From Quillaja saponaria (taxonomy: Eukaryota > Streptophyta > Magnoliopsida > Fabales > Quillajaceae), in assembly GCA_029379385.1 (NCBI GenBank), contig CM055605.1, forward strand, positions 10,575,001 to 10,639,000: 64,000 nucleotides of DNA. The letters run 5' to 3'. This document shows positions 25,892 to 37,970 of the stretch, piece by piece. The notes beneath the pieces were generated by a model. It was not told the origin of the DNA and made no database searches. It worked only from the letters and a program-made list of their open reading frames with translations. The translations under genes were made by a program, and so were the position numbers. Positions within the stretch are counted from its first letter, which is position 1, and each line of letters starts with the position of its first letter.

Positions 25892-27399
25892 TTCTCCCTC
25901 CTTAAAAGAAATTCATCCCAAATTTCAACAAAAAAAAGATACAGATAAATTTTTTCACTACAATACCGATTTCCACTTAGTTTCTTGTTTCTTGTAATGT
26001 CACAAAAAAGTTTTCATTAATGCAAGTTTACGAGCTTGTCTATTTACACTTATCATTGACTAGTTTTCACATGTTAGGTTGTTATCCTCTTTTATTTTCT
26101 AGAACCTGTGGATTATGGGCCCACCATGCTTCCAATGCACCACTTGATTATTAAACATCTAAACTTCAATCCATATATAAAATCATATAATATTCTTATT
26201 TAGAATTCAAATTAATGAACTAAATAAATGTTTTTTTACTTTCTTTGAATTTAAAATTTATCAAATTTTTCTGATTCAAACTAATTATTTTCCTTGGTTA
26301 ACAATAATTTTATCCACAGATTTCTTTAATTTTCTTATTCCTCTAAAGAATGTATATGCATGTAAAATTCTATACTCACTCCCACCATCAGGCATAGGGG
26401 GGAACGAGCATATACTAATAGGTTGAATCGAAATTGCTTTCCCTACCCACAATTGTTTATAACATTCATTTGGATATGTTTCTGAGGCCCAAAAACATGA
26501 ATATTAGCAATTATCACGTGCAGCTGTTTTTACTATAACAATTAAATAATAAAAAACAATTTTGCCAATAAATGCTAAAAAAAAAAAAAAATTTAATTAT
26601 ACTTTTTATTCTTATAATTTTTACTAGAATTCAATTCACAACTTAAAAAGTAAAAATTAACGACTCTTAAGACTAATTTAGTTTGGCATTTAAAAACCAA
26701 TGTTGAAAAGAATAGATAATGCCAAAATAAATTATGAGAGAATTAATTTTGACATAATCTTGTGCTTGGTTAGTTATCTGAAAAGTGATTTTGATGCAAT
26801 ATTACATAACTTCAAAATTTTTTATGGTAATGCAAAAGACATTATAGGATTTTCAAAAATAATTTTTTTAATAAATAAAAAACGTTTCAAAAATAATTTC
26901 CATATTTTGTAACTTCCTTTTAAAAAATAAAATTAAAAGTAACAAACTACTAACTAGTTTGATAATTTTATTAAGGTATCATAATAAGTGTAAATATATA
27001 TATATACATGTTATTTATTAGTTATTTGATATATTTGGTGATTTTTTTTTTTTTCTCACTTGTATCCGAGAAGATGGAGAATCTAAGCTTTTTCTCTAGG
27101 ATGCACATACATGAGCAAAATTTACTGATCAATAGATCGAAAATCGTTGTAGATGACAAGCGGACAAAGTGTTTTCTATCAAGTGTACATGTTGTCAATA
27201 TGAAGGAGTGGAAAATCGTTGTAGATGACAAGCTTCCACCTCTTCTTTTGCTGTTCTTTCTCGTTTTCTTTTGTTGTTCTTTCTCACATTATTATTCTGG
27301 GATAAAAAGATAATATTTAATATTCATCATTCCATAGGTAACGTACATGCTAAAAACCCATTTTTAAGACTGTCCTTGTCCTATGAATTGAATATAGAA
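25892..27399. other. Stub of retrotransposon internal region, then UGT copy 1 upstream DNA
   Basis: The first 50-150 bases carry the polypurine tract and a short remnant of the internal region with no readable pol. The rest is AT-rich upstream DNA shared with unit 2 (45725-47270) and, from about 26370 to 27200, in a more diverged form at 49150-49760. Open frames here (26700, 27008) are not conserved in a coding manner. Confidence 0.5.
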
Positions 27400-27400
27400 C

Positions 27401-27431
27401 ATGCGCAGCGCATGGCAAATGTGCAGCGCAC
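27401..27431. promoter_or_regulatory. Paired GC palindromes in the UGT copy 1 promoter
   Basis: ATGCGCAGCGCAT (27401-27413) is a perfect palindrome around a central A. GTGCAGCGCAC (27421-27431) is a second, similar inverted repeat ten bases away. They lie about 80-110 bases before the start codon in otherwise AT-rich DNA and are kept in UGT copy 2 (47272 onward). In copy 3 the pair is changed and a CACGTG G-box appears. A regulatory role is inferred. Confidence 0.35.
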
Positions 27432-27463
27432 TGCGGTTCTGGAATATCCAGCAAGCATTTTCC

Positions 27464-27470
27464 TATTTAT
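27464..27470 (+). promoter_or_regulatory. Possible TATA-like element of UGT copy 1
   Basis: TATTTAT lies 40 bases before the start codon. The same sequence stands at the same place in the other two copies. This spacing would leave a very short leader, so it is only a candidate. Confidence 0.25.
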
Positions 27471-27509
27471 TCTACTCTTGCACTCTTTGGTTTTGTATAG
27501 TAAATCAGC

Positions 27510-28940
27510 ATGTCTTCAATGGCGAAAAGTAATAAGCAGCTTCACATTGCCATGTTTCCATGGTTAGCTTTTGGTCATATACTCCCAACCTTTGAGTTAG
27601 CCAAGATCATTGCTCAAAAGGGTCATTTTGTTACTTTCATTTCCACTCCTCGAAACATTACTCGCCTCCCCAAATTCCCTCCACATCTAAATCCATTCCT
27701 TAACTTAGTTGGCTTGCCCATATTACCCCAACACAAGGCCAATCTCCCTGAAAATGCAGAGTCCACCATGGACATACCTTCCAACGAACTCCATTACCTT
27801 GAAATGGCTTATGAGGGTCTCCAAGAGTCTTTGGCTGAATTATTGAAAATCACTAATCCTAATTGGATTTTTTATGATTTCATTGCTCCCTTTGTACCAG
27901 CAATTGCTCACACCCTTCACATCCCTTGTGTCTACTTTCTTGTATGCCCTGCTTGGAATATTTGCTTCCTTGACACACCCAAATCGCAATTGGATCAAAA
28001 TCCTTCTGTTTTCAGGACAAAGCCTGAAGATTTCTTTGGACCTCCCAAGTGGGTTCCTTTCCCTTCAAAGATTGGATTCAAGCATTACGAGATCATGAAA
28101 ATGTTTCGAGACTTTAACGAAAACAAAGAAACGCTATTGTCTTCTGGTTCCAACTTTGTCAAGGCAATTTCGGCCTGTGACTTGTTTGCTTTTCGAAGTT
28201 GCCCAGAACTTGAATCAGAATGGTTGAACTTGCTTAGTGAACTTCACAACAAACCTGTACTTCCAGTGGGCTTAATTCCACCCTCCTTGCAAGTCAGAAT
28301 GGTTGATGACGAAGACAATAATCCAGTATGGCTAAAGCTCAAGTCTTGGTTGGATAAACAAGGAAAAGGGTCAGTCGTATACGTTGCATTTGGGAGCGAG
28401 GCTAAGCTCACCCAACAAGACCTCACTGAATTAGCTCTAGGGTTAGAGCTTTCTGGGTTGCCATTTTTATGGGCATTAAGGAAGGTACAAGTTAGTTCAG
28501 CTGATTTACCCAATGAGTTTGAGGATCGAACCAAGGATTGTGGACTTGTTTGTAGAGAATGGGTGCCTCAATTAAAGATACTAGAACATGAATCAGTTGG
28601 GGCTTATTTCACTCACTGTGGTGGAGGTTCCGTACTAGAGGGTCTTAATTTTGGGCATGTACTTGTTACATTACCTTTCATATGTGATCAGTCATTATAT
28701 GCAAGAGTTTTGGAAGAGAAGAAGCTTGGGGTTGAAATACCAAGAAACGACCAAGACGGGTCTTTGACTAGGAGCTCAGTGGCCAAGTCTTTGAGGCTGG
28801 CAATGGTGGATGAGGAGGGAAGCATATACAGGGAGAATGCTAAACAGATGGGTTTGGTTGTCAGTGACAGGGATCGTCATGATCGATACATTGAAAATTT
28901 CATTGAGTACCTCCAAAACTATAATAAGGCTCAACATTAA
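27510..28940 (+). CDS. UDP-glycosyltransferase, UGT91-like, intact (copy 1)
   Basis: A single exon encodes 476 residues, the normal length for a plant family-1 glycosyltransferase. The N-terminal domain has the catalytic His at residue 23 ([10 protein letters not shown]) and its partner Asp at 123 (WIFYDF). The PSPG box, which binds the UDP-sugar, runs from W351 to Q394 with the usual 44 residues and ends DQ. Inside it the normal HCGWNS is HCGGGS, so the Trp at box position 22 is missing. Together with the IPRND after the box, this points to the UGT91 / sugar-sugar transferase side of the family, with enzymes that extend glycosides of flavonoids or triterpenes. The donor and acceptor cannot be told from sequence. 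There is no signal peptide, so it should act in the cytosol. The first ATG is chosen because all three copies keep it; a second lies at residue 4. The PSPG box and lack of introns make the family assignment firm and the subgroup moderate. Confidence 0.93.
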   Translation: MSSMAKSNKQLHIAMFPWLAFGHILPTFELAKIIAQKGHFVTFISTPRNITRLPKFPPHLNPFLNLVGLPILPQHKANLPENAESTMDIPSNELHYLEMAYEGLQESLAELLKITNPNWIFYDFIAPFVPAIAHTLHIPCVYFLVCPAWNICFLDTPKSQLDQNPSVFRTKPEDFFGPPKWVPFPSKIGFKHYEIMKMFRDFNENKETLLSSGSNFVKAISACDLFAFRSCPELESEWLNLLSELHNKPVLPVGLIPPSLQVRMVDDEDNNPVWLKLKSWLDKQGKGSVVYVAFGSEAKLTQQDLTELALGLELSGLPFLWALRKVQVSSADLPNEFEDRTKDCGLVCREWVPQLKILEHESVGAYFTHCGGGSVLEGLNFGHVLVTLPFICDQSLYARVLEEKKLGVEIPRNDQDGSLTRSSVAKSLRLAMVDEEGSIYRENAKQMGLVVSDRDRHDRYIENFIEYLQNYNKAQH

Positions 28941-29015
28941 TCCAGTCATGAATTCAGCTCCTAAAATCTTTATCTGTTTCTTTGGTTTGCTTTGATGTAT
29001 AGACTATATAATGTA

Positions 29016-29269
29016 TGATTTGTGTGTTTTGATTGGATTATATAGAGTACTACTTGAATTGTGTTTATTAAGTTTTATGTTTCTGTAATCGTGTACGTGT
29101 AACCTTAGTGGTTTTGAAAGTTATGATATGTTCATATTAATTGACTATATACTTGTGTTAAGTAATGTTAGTATACTTTGGGAATGATTTTTCATTCACT
29201 GAGTACGAAAGACTCATCTCTCTTTGTTGATGTTTCTTCTAGTAACAGGATCTCAAGGATTTAGAAAAC
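29016..29269. other. Downstream of UGT copy 1, unique DNA
   Basis: Similarity to the other two UGT copies stops at 29015. There is no gene. A polyadenylation signal for the UGT is not obvious; AATGTA-type sequence lies near 29010. Confidence 0.4.
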
Positions 29270-32200
29270 ACACTTTGAATAAAAATGCTTATTTATTGAA
29301 AATATAACAATTTTAACTAAAATTTTTGGCAAATATTCATTATAAAATGGAATATGCCCAAAATACAAGCAAATAATACCTAGTTACATTTAAGTAGGTA
29401 ACAACAACAACAATATACACAAAGTGCTCTGCTCCGTTTTATATCATAACAACAAAATACTGAACTATTGCACAATACAAAACTCGACACTCAAAGTCTT
29501 AATGTGACTGCAAAGCTTCATCCCTTGGCTTCAAGAAAATGATCTCAAAAGTATACCTTACCACAACGATATCGACAAGTCATATACTCGTCGATGTTGT
29601 ATACTAGAATCCTGTTACTAAATAAAATATGAACAAAAAAGAGGTGAGTCATATAGACTCAGTGAGTGAAAAATGTACCCAAATGGTACCAACATTACTC
29701 AATACATGAACATAATAATACAAGGTCAAATAATTTCAACATGAAATGAATTTCAAAACAACTAAATGTCACATGTATGCAAATATGAAAATCATAAAAT
29801 TAAACAAACACAATTTAAGTAATACACTATACAATCAAATCAATAAAAAAACTCAAAACACACAAAGGGCCAATTAGAGTACCTTAGCACCTGCACGCCA
29901 AATACATATTCTCCCCGGGTAATTTTTGCACTCGCACACCACATATATACATTTCACATATCCATCCCGGGAATTGAGTTACTTGAGTATTTATATTCAC
30001 ATATCAAATAATCAAGTTAAATTATCCTAGGTGCACCCAGATTTTAGTTCATATGTAAAAAATTCATTTTGAATAAAATCAGTTTATTGGCCCTTGTCAA
30101 ACATAAACAAAATCACACATTAAATACAATTAAATTATTACGCATAGATCAACAATACAACACTTAATTCAATTAACTGAATTCATAGTATTACACATTC
30201 ATAAGATATACCGAAATAATTAATCAAATATAATCTAGCGACCAAATAACGTTTTCCATTCATAGTGATACAAATCTCGCTCGTCACTCCTACATAAATC
30301 TAAGCGTTGTTAGCTCAATAATATATTCCTGAGCTGAAAGTAATATTTTCAAATATTACTTAGTTTCTAAACTTTATAGTTATAATCCTCTAATTATTAA
30401 AACTTAGAAATCTACTCTCATGCATTTCTTGAAAACCAATTCCTCTCAAGCATTCCAACAAATACCTTAAGGACAACATTATTCCGATTCATGTATGTAT
30501 ATATTATATATATGCATACCAAGAAATCAACACTAATCCCTTAAGTCCACACCACTCATATTCCAAGCATTAGATTCATATTAAGTTAACCATTTAAAAT
30601 AAATTAAGTGCTTGAGTTATGAATTTCCAATATCACTCCCACCAACAGATTGTAATCCCATCATGCACAGAGAATTCCCAAATCATAAACTATAAAATCT
30701 TGAAGATCCATTAAGATGAAAATCAATAATCTGACATAGGTTAGATTGATAGGAAAACCCTACTAAATTTGCAAATTCAAACAAATTTACACTTGGATAA
30801 ACAATAAAATAAAATAAAATAAAATAAAAGAACTTCAGCAATCAATAATTGGTTTGTATAGGGACCAATCTAAGTGAGGATTTTAGTGGAGGTACATATT
30901 AAATGGGAGATTTTCTTTGTAAGAGACGATAAAACAATTGTTGTTGTCGGTCACTTTTGTCTCCAAGACAAGACCGTCTTTCTTCGTCCCTTTTTCCCCT
31001 TTCTAAATGTGAGAAACCTAATCTTCTTTAAAGGTTAAGGCTTTTGTGTGTACAGAAGTCCTTGATAGGGTCTATTATAAAGATTTATTGAAGGTGCCTC
31101 ATTACGAAATATTTCTTATGTGCTTTCTAGTTGTTAGGCTACTGCTCATTTATTCTTAAATTACCCTTTTGCTTGGAACATGGAAATAGATTATGTGGTC
31201 TGTTTGGTGAGCAATTGCAGTTTGGAAAGTCTGCTACTGGTTCAGTTTATGTGGTCTTGATAAGAAGAAAGAGGCTGGGACTTTTTCGAATTATGCCATG
31301 TTTGAGGTCAGCAAGTGTCTCGGATTGGAGCGGAATACTAGAATCTTCAGAGAAATTCAGCAGATATTCTTTGAAAAGTATTGTTTTCATGGCATCCCTT
31401 GGTGCTATACTTAGGCAAGCTCAAAGGAATTTCTCTTTATATGCAGAGCTCATTTACAATTCTTTCATTTGTTTATGTTGGCTATCCTGTTCTCCTATTT
31501 TTCTTTCCATTTTTCCCATTTGATTAGAAGGATGCCTATTCTTCCTTCTTGTACTATCTTATCTCCCTTGCTTAATAGAATTCCTTTCCCATCGGAAAAT
31601 ATATCCAATTTTGCTCTTCCCCATTCGTTCTTCTTTAAAGTATTGGTGCACTGGTGCTTATGGAAGCCGAAAAATGTTGAAGGTTCCAAGTAGGTATATC
31701 AGATTTTGGGACAAAAGATTTCCCTGCTTTTGGCTATTCCATAAGCAGTACTACTAGGTTTATTGTTCAGATCTCATAAAATCGGTAAATTTAAGATGAG
31801 ACCTTACAAAATACCAGTTCCAACATATCTAAGGGAAATAAGAATTTAACAGGAGGTTTGACTTGTTCACCAACCTTCCAAAAATGGTCAATCCAGCTAC
31901 ATAGAATCATTTACCAATTAAAGCCTTTACTTTTCCTTTCTTTTTTTTCCTTTTGGAGGCAGCTAGCATTATGCTCAATAAAGCATTGGTGTTTCAGAAT
32001 ATATCTACACATTCAACTACGGTGTGCCTCCGATAGATATCAAAATCCAATAGTATTGTTGAATTCACATATTCAACTCCAGCACTAATGATTCCCAGAG
32101 CACATATTTTACCATGAAAACATGAAGCAGTAAACATCAATTGAAAGATGCCTATTATCACCAAAAAAAAGTAGTGAACATAAGGAAATCAATAAACCAC

Positions 32201-33367
32201 CCAAATTTGCAAAAATACAAGAAAGGGAACTTACAGGCCTCCTGACTTCAACATGCAAAGCTTGGGACTTGTTAGCCGTTCCAGAGTTGGGAACATAAGG
32301 ACTGAAAACAAACTTGCTGGGACACCACGTTGAACCGGTTGAAGATGAAGCTGAGGATTCCAAACACACTTGATAAGCTTCAAGATACAAGATAAGCCAA
32401 AAAAATAAAAAGAGCTGGCTGCTATCCAGGGCTTCACAGCAAGGCAAGGAAACAAGGGAGCTCTACGAGCAGAACCACAGAAAAGGGAAACAAAGCTTCA
32501 CCTGAACTTTCAGGAAGCAGGGGTAAAATAAGAGAAACAAAGGCGGTGGGACAAGTAAAGGGAATGAAAAATGAAAGAAAAAACCAAAATAGTAATGATA
32601 ATATATTTTTTACTCAAACAACTAAAAAAGTACAAATAGAATTAATCTTGAAAATTATCAAATTTATGTAGGTCTTGGTGTACATTACATCTAACTCAAT
32701 TCAATTAAGTTTTAAATTCTAAACTAGTTGTGATCGGTTATATGAATTATTTTTTATCATTCGCATCGATCCAGTACACCATTTTCAGTAATGCTTCAAG
32801 TAATCATATCATTATAAATGACTGTCCCATGTAATTTTCGATCTCTTATATCCCGTCTCACACTAATCACCTACACTAAGTCACATTTTCTAACTATAGC
32901 GTCCACTGACATACGTTGGATATATCTAAACTAACATAAGTAGTTCTCCTCATTTTCTCTTCGATGGATACTACATCAATTGTTCTACATATCTCCTCAT
33001 TTCATATTCTATACTTTTTTATATATTCGATCATCCATCTCAACATTTACATTTCAACTATTCACATCTCATGCGACGTTGTTTCTTAACTGTCTAACAT
33101 TCAAAGTCAAATAATGAAATTTAAGTCTTGATTTATATATATATATACAATAAGTATTCATTAACTTTAATTTACTTGGTTATAGTTTCATTTATTTTAT
33201 TATAATAAGTTATACACAACAAAATTTTAAAATGTATATTAAAATATCAAGTTATAATATATTTAATCATATTATTATTTATTTAATTTGTCTATGTATT
33301 TATTATATTATAACTAAAATTTACATATTATATTTAAAACTAGATTTCATGATGTCAGGTCATAACA
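29270..33367 (-). mobile_element. Diverged long LTR spanning the join between duplication units
   Basis: From about 29290 the plus strand follows the same order of motifs as the 22442 LTR: a GGAATATGCCC block, the 'gactcagtgagtg' block near 29655, and an ATCTCGC-TCGTCACTCC block near 30275. It ends near 33367 in GGTCATAACA. The first ~150 bases of the LTR are missing or unrecognisable, and no clear target duplication was found. The right part from 30826 is the left edge of unit 2. It has no genes; the open frames at 31131 and 32109 mirror those of unit 1 with indels. Confidence 0.5.
32594..33110 (-). mobile_element. Possible LINE (RTE-type) ORF2 3' remnant, only in unit 2
   Basis: About 515 bp is present here and absent at the matching place in unit 1 (near 15702). 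Minus-strand translation gives pieces resembling the end of plant LINE ORF2 proteins, for example MLRWM near 33045 and IEEKMR near 32960, broken by stops and frameshifts. No target duplication or A-tail is clear. It could also be another decayed reverse transcriptase relic. Confidence 0.4.
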
Positions 33368-35308
33368 ATAAAATACTTTAAATACCCTTACATATTCTTA
33401 TTAAAAGACAACAACAACTTTAAAATTATTTAATTAAATTAATAATAATTTAAAATTTTACAACAACAACTTCACATTACTTGAAAATTATAACTTTTTA
33501 AAATATATTGTTTATTCATAATTTAAGAAATAATAATTAATTCATCTTTTTACTTATATCTTAAAGTTAAATAATATCATACAATATTAAATTAATTTAA
33601 TAATATAAATTTATTTGTATCTCTTAATAATATTATTAAAAGGATATTTTAGGCATTTATTTTTAAATATTTAGAATTTAGGTTAAGTTGTAGCTTGTTT
33701 TCAAGTTTTAAAGTAGTTATGTGTAGGTTTTGAAAATAGATGAGACGTCTATATAATATCAACATAATATATTGGGGGTTGGAATAATTTAATCATAGAA
33801 TTATCATTAGTTATTTCTATTTTACCGTGATTACTTTTTAAGAAAACTCAGATGAAATGATTAATTACATAATGACTGTTGAAGAAATTTTGAATAAATA
33901 AGGACAATTGAAAAATAAAAAGAGACACAATATGTGGTTCAGCTATCAGCCTACTTCACAAGAGGAGAGTGATATGTTTAATTATTTCATGTATATAATG
34001 AAGCTCACTCAGTCACTCTTTACAATGGTAGAGCCTTTAATTTATAGGCCTACAAGATAATCATGGGTCTTAGAATTAAAGCACAATATAGCAAATTGTG
34101 TCTAATTATTTTTGTAATTTATGCTTTAATTCAATCAATTACAATATTTAATACATGATTGTCTTAAGTGGGGGTATTTCGGAATATGATTGGAATAATC
34201 AAGTATTTTCAATCAATCTAATAAATTAGAATAAACTGTTCCGCAAGATGAATGTTCTTTTAAGAATAGACATCTTAGACTGTAAATGATGAAGGCTCCT
34301 TGTAGTAATTTTGTGTTTTCTATTGAAATGATTACAAGTTGTCATAAGTAATGATGGGAATAGTTGTGAAGTCTTACTGCACTTCTTTCGACGTTTTATT
34401 GTCATGCGAAACTCAAATGTTTCCTCAAGGATTCTTGTTGCACCTCCATGAGAAAGTCAGTTAAGGTATTTCAAAAGTAGTCTCACACAATTTTTATCAT
34501 ACTACAAGGTGTCATGAGAGTTTTTTATAGTAAAAGGCATTAGTTTGTAGCTACTTAGGATCAATTAGTTTGTTGGAGCTTTTGAGGTTTTAATGTTGAA
34601 AATAATTTATTGAAATTTGTTTATATTGATTGAAAATAGTTTACTATTTCAATCGTATTCTCAATTATCCCCATTTATTAAATATTGAAATTAATTGAAT
34701 TAAGATATAATTAAAAAAATAATTATAAATATAATTAATTATAATTATGTCTTAATTTTAAGACCAGTGATTGTCATGCTATAAGTGTTTGATATGCGGC
34801 CTAACCCCACTATGCTCTAATGCTCTAAAGAGAAAAAACAAATCATCATGTTTGAGGGAGGTGGTAATGTTATCGTTGTCGTTGTCGACCACAAAACTGG
34901 TGTCGTGGAACCGTCATGACCAAATAGTGTTTAGGCAGTAGTGACAATACTACATTGGTTGTTTGATGATCTTGATCCGGTTAAGGAAGCAAAATTATAT
35001 AAGTAAGATAGAAATGGATATTAGGATATGATAGTGGATTTTGAGACTCTTGGTACGTTAGATTTGTAGAATTAGTGCAAGATTAAACTTTTGGGTCATT
35101 TTTAATTGGTAGTGAAACAAAAGTTTGTGTAATAACTAGATACTAATTGGAAGCATATACTGTCAGGTACTTTCAATATTTTGGATTGAGAAAAATTGAG
35201 ACATCAATAAATGGTATATTTAACGAAATCTTATATAGAATAGGAAAGTGAGATGAGAATGTTTTAATACATTTAACTTGTTAAATAATCAATTAAACAA
35301 ATCTTAAG
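33368..35308. other. Duplicated AT-rich non-coding DNA (unit 2)
   Basis: This is the counterpart of 15985-17930, with scattered substitutions and small indels. No gene was seen. Confidence 0.5.
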
Positions 35309-35836
35309 GTAGATATCGGCTCACCCACAGTGTAGTGTATCGGTTGTGACCGGTAGGTCGACAGCAAAAGCTACATCTTAAGGAGGTGTTTAATACTCGA
35401 CTCAGACATTTTACGAGGTTTATTTATGTATGATTTATAACATATATTTAATGGGAATGAGATATGAATCATTTGGAAATTTTATTTAATATTATTATTT
35501 ATATTTTATTATATGCTTCATGATGTAATTTTATAATTTAGGAATTTACTTAGTAATATTTAGTTTTCGTTATTAAACTTTATGTTATTTACATTTCTAT
35601 TCTAGGATTTTTATGTAAAACTTATATAAAGGCTTAGTGTGGATTTGTTTAGAATATTTTGACAAATTGAATATTGATCGCATGTTTGCAAATTTTTTAA
35701 ACCCTAGTTTCGTATAATTTTCCCCAGAATTCTTGCTTTCCTACCTATTCCTTCTCTTTCTCCATTCCTTTCTATTAATTTTTCCTCAAATCCTTATTTC
35801 TCCTTATTGTCTGGCATCAAAATTGGTATTAGGGCC
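35309..35836 (+). mobile_element. Possible LTR end with tRNA-Met-type primer site (unit 2)
   Basis: The same TGGTATTAGGGCC stands at 35824-35836 after GGCATCA. It is the duplicate of 17931-18457 and carries the same caution. Confidence 0.35.
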
Positions 35837-37970
35837 AAAATGTCTGATTTCTCAATCATAAACACCTAAAGGTCAAATACCCACAGTTCAAAATCACACG
35901 TAAATTAAATATTAATAAGTAAATTCTTAAATTATAAAATTATAAAATTACATCATGAAACATATCATAATATTAAATAAAATTCTTAAGTGATCCATAT
36001 CTTATTTCCCATCATCCTACACAAATTGCTTGAAAAAAAAATGACTTTTAGATGTTGTCACTGCCTACCACAACTGTAAACCACCATGAACACCTTAAAG
36101 CACAACGACACTTCATTTCTGTCACCCGAAACCACCATAGGATTTGCCCAGTCCTTCCAATCTCATTACATTGAAACCAACTCCAAAAACCATATAACAA
36201 CACCTAAACGCCACAATATTCGAATTCTCGCCACTATCAACACAAAAACCCATAAATCACCACGTTTTACAGCCCACAAACTCTACCCCCTACACCACAA
36301 AGACCAAAACCTTTAGATCTACAAACCCAAGAAAAACTGCGATAATCAAAGGCATAAGAACAACGCACACACCCCACCTACCACCGCATGTAAGGGGTAT
36401 GACAACACTCCAATTCCACACACTCTCACACTCCATCACTATACATCCAAAGTACCACATCATTGTGCCACATGTCATGTTCTTGTGTTGGGCCCAATTA
36501 GCAAACAAGACACATTAGTAGGAAAGGAAATAGCCTGCACCTTTGAGTCACATCAGTGCCATATCATCCATTGACCTAAGTCGATGGAGCTTTGATAGGT
36601 CCAGGTCACCCATTTTGGACTAGTTATGATGAAAGTTTGACCAATTCCTAAAGTGTTTCCAAGTGACGAATTTATTTTTGGGGTCTGTTTCCTTAAAATT
36701 TCTACCAAAGTGCTCTAATTTGTACTACTTTCTTACTTAAGCTATTTATTTCTTTATTTTATAATACTTTTTGAATTTTATTTAGTCACTTAGGTTGTTA
36801 ACTTCATATAAATATATATATATATGAAAATAAAGGAAAGGAAAAAAAAAGTGGAAAAAATTATTTATTTTCTAGATGCACAATTTCTTGGCATCATATA
36901 TTAAATTCATGTTTTTATTTCTCATTTTTTAGATATCCCGTTAGAGAACATCTTGACTATACTTTGTTTAGATTCCATAATTTCAAGCCTTGAGTTTCCT
37001 CGAGTCATAACATATAGGGATGGTATTGTAACTAGATGTATTGAGATTCATAGATATTTCTATAATGCCTTATTGGGTAAGACATTTAATAAGCAGATCT
37101 TAACTCCAATTTAATCTTAAACTCTTGATTACTAGTGATCTAAATTCACCTCTAAACGGTTATTATAGATACCTTGTTGGAGGTTCCCTCCTTAGTTTTA
37201 CTTACTATTATTCCATTACTTATTTTATAATTGGTTGATTAGTTCATTACTTTACCAATTAGCAAACTTATTTCCAATTCCAAATTTTTAGAAATCTTTC
37301 ATTCAAGTAATTCATAATTGGATTAATGCAAGTTAAGATTTAGTATTGCTTACTTGGATTAACATACCAATGCTACTTGCTTTGTACTTTCCTTTAATAA
37401 TTCTTTATTTACCTAGCTATAGAGGTTTCCATCTTGTAATATACTTACATTACCATTTACTTAATCTACCATTTAATAACCCAGCCTTTACTTACAAGTT
37501 AAAAAGTAGTCAAACATCAACATGTATAACTAAGAACTTGTTATGATTATGTATCAAGTGTACAACTTACTTTCTGTTAATTACAAGTCTATACCAAGGT
37601 TTACAAGTCTCTTATAATACTAAATTAAATATAAATTCTCATATCTAACTATATAGCTAGTCTACTCAACTAAACAAGGAAGTGACAAAACTCAACCTTA
37701 ATTACACTTTCTCAAACATAGGAAACTCTCTAACAAGCCTTGCATAATCAAAGCTCCTTCCTATTGTCAATAAGTTACTTAAACCTCTGGAAATCATCAA
37801 AACACACAAGGATGACAATCATCTTCTTAGTACACAGGGATGCAATACAACATGTGAATATGAATGCATTTTCATACTATTTCAACAAATAGTGTAATGT
37901 AATCCCAACATAACTTTGAGGCAAATTAACACTTGTACATGCATCTTATCCTGGAAAATACCCTAGTTAC
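35837..37970. other. Duplicated non-coding DNA (unit 2)
   Basis: This is the counterpart of 18458-20630. The A-tract and AAAC repeats near 19454-19490 of unit 1 are missing here. The frame corresponding to 19535-19771 is broken. No gene was seen. Confidence 0.45.

Larger units (their letters stand above)
13921..29015. repeat. Segmental duplication, unit 1
   Basis: This 15.1-kb unit matches 30826-48893 in the same orientation, with high similarity by eye over almost its whole length. The left join is at AAAGAACTTCAGC. The right join is just after ACTATATAATGTA, downstream of the UGT stop codon. Unit 1 lacks four additions found in unit 2 (32594-33110, 37971-39661, 41585-42068 and the extra 300 bp at 44544-44843). 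These account for nearly all of the 3-kb length difference. Confidence 0.9.

Noticed and set aside
28244..28534. Minus-strand open frame across the UGT gene, repeated in copy 2
   Set aside because: It is a shadow of the conserved UGT coding strand.
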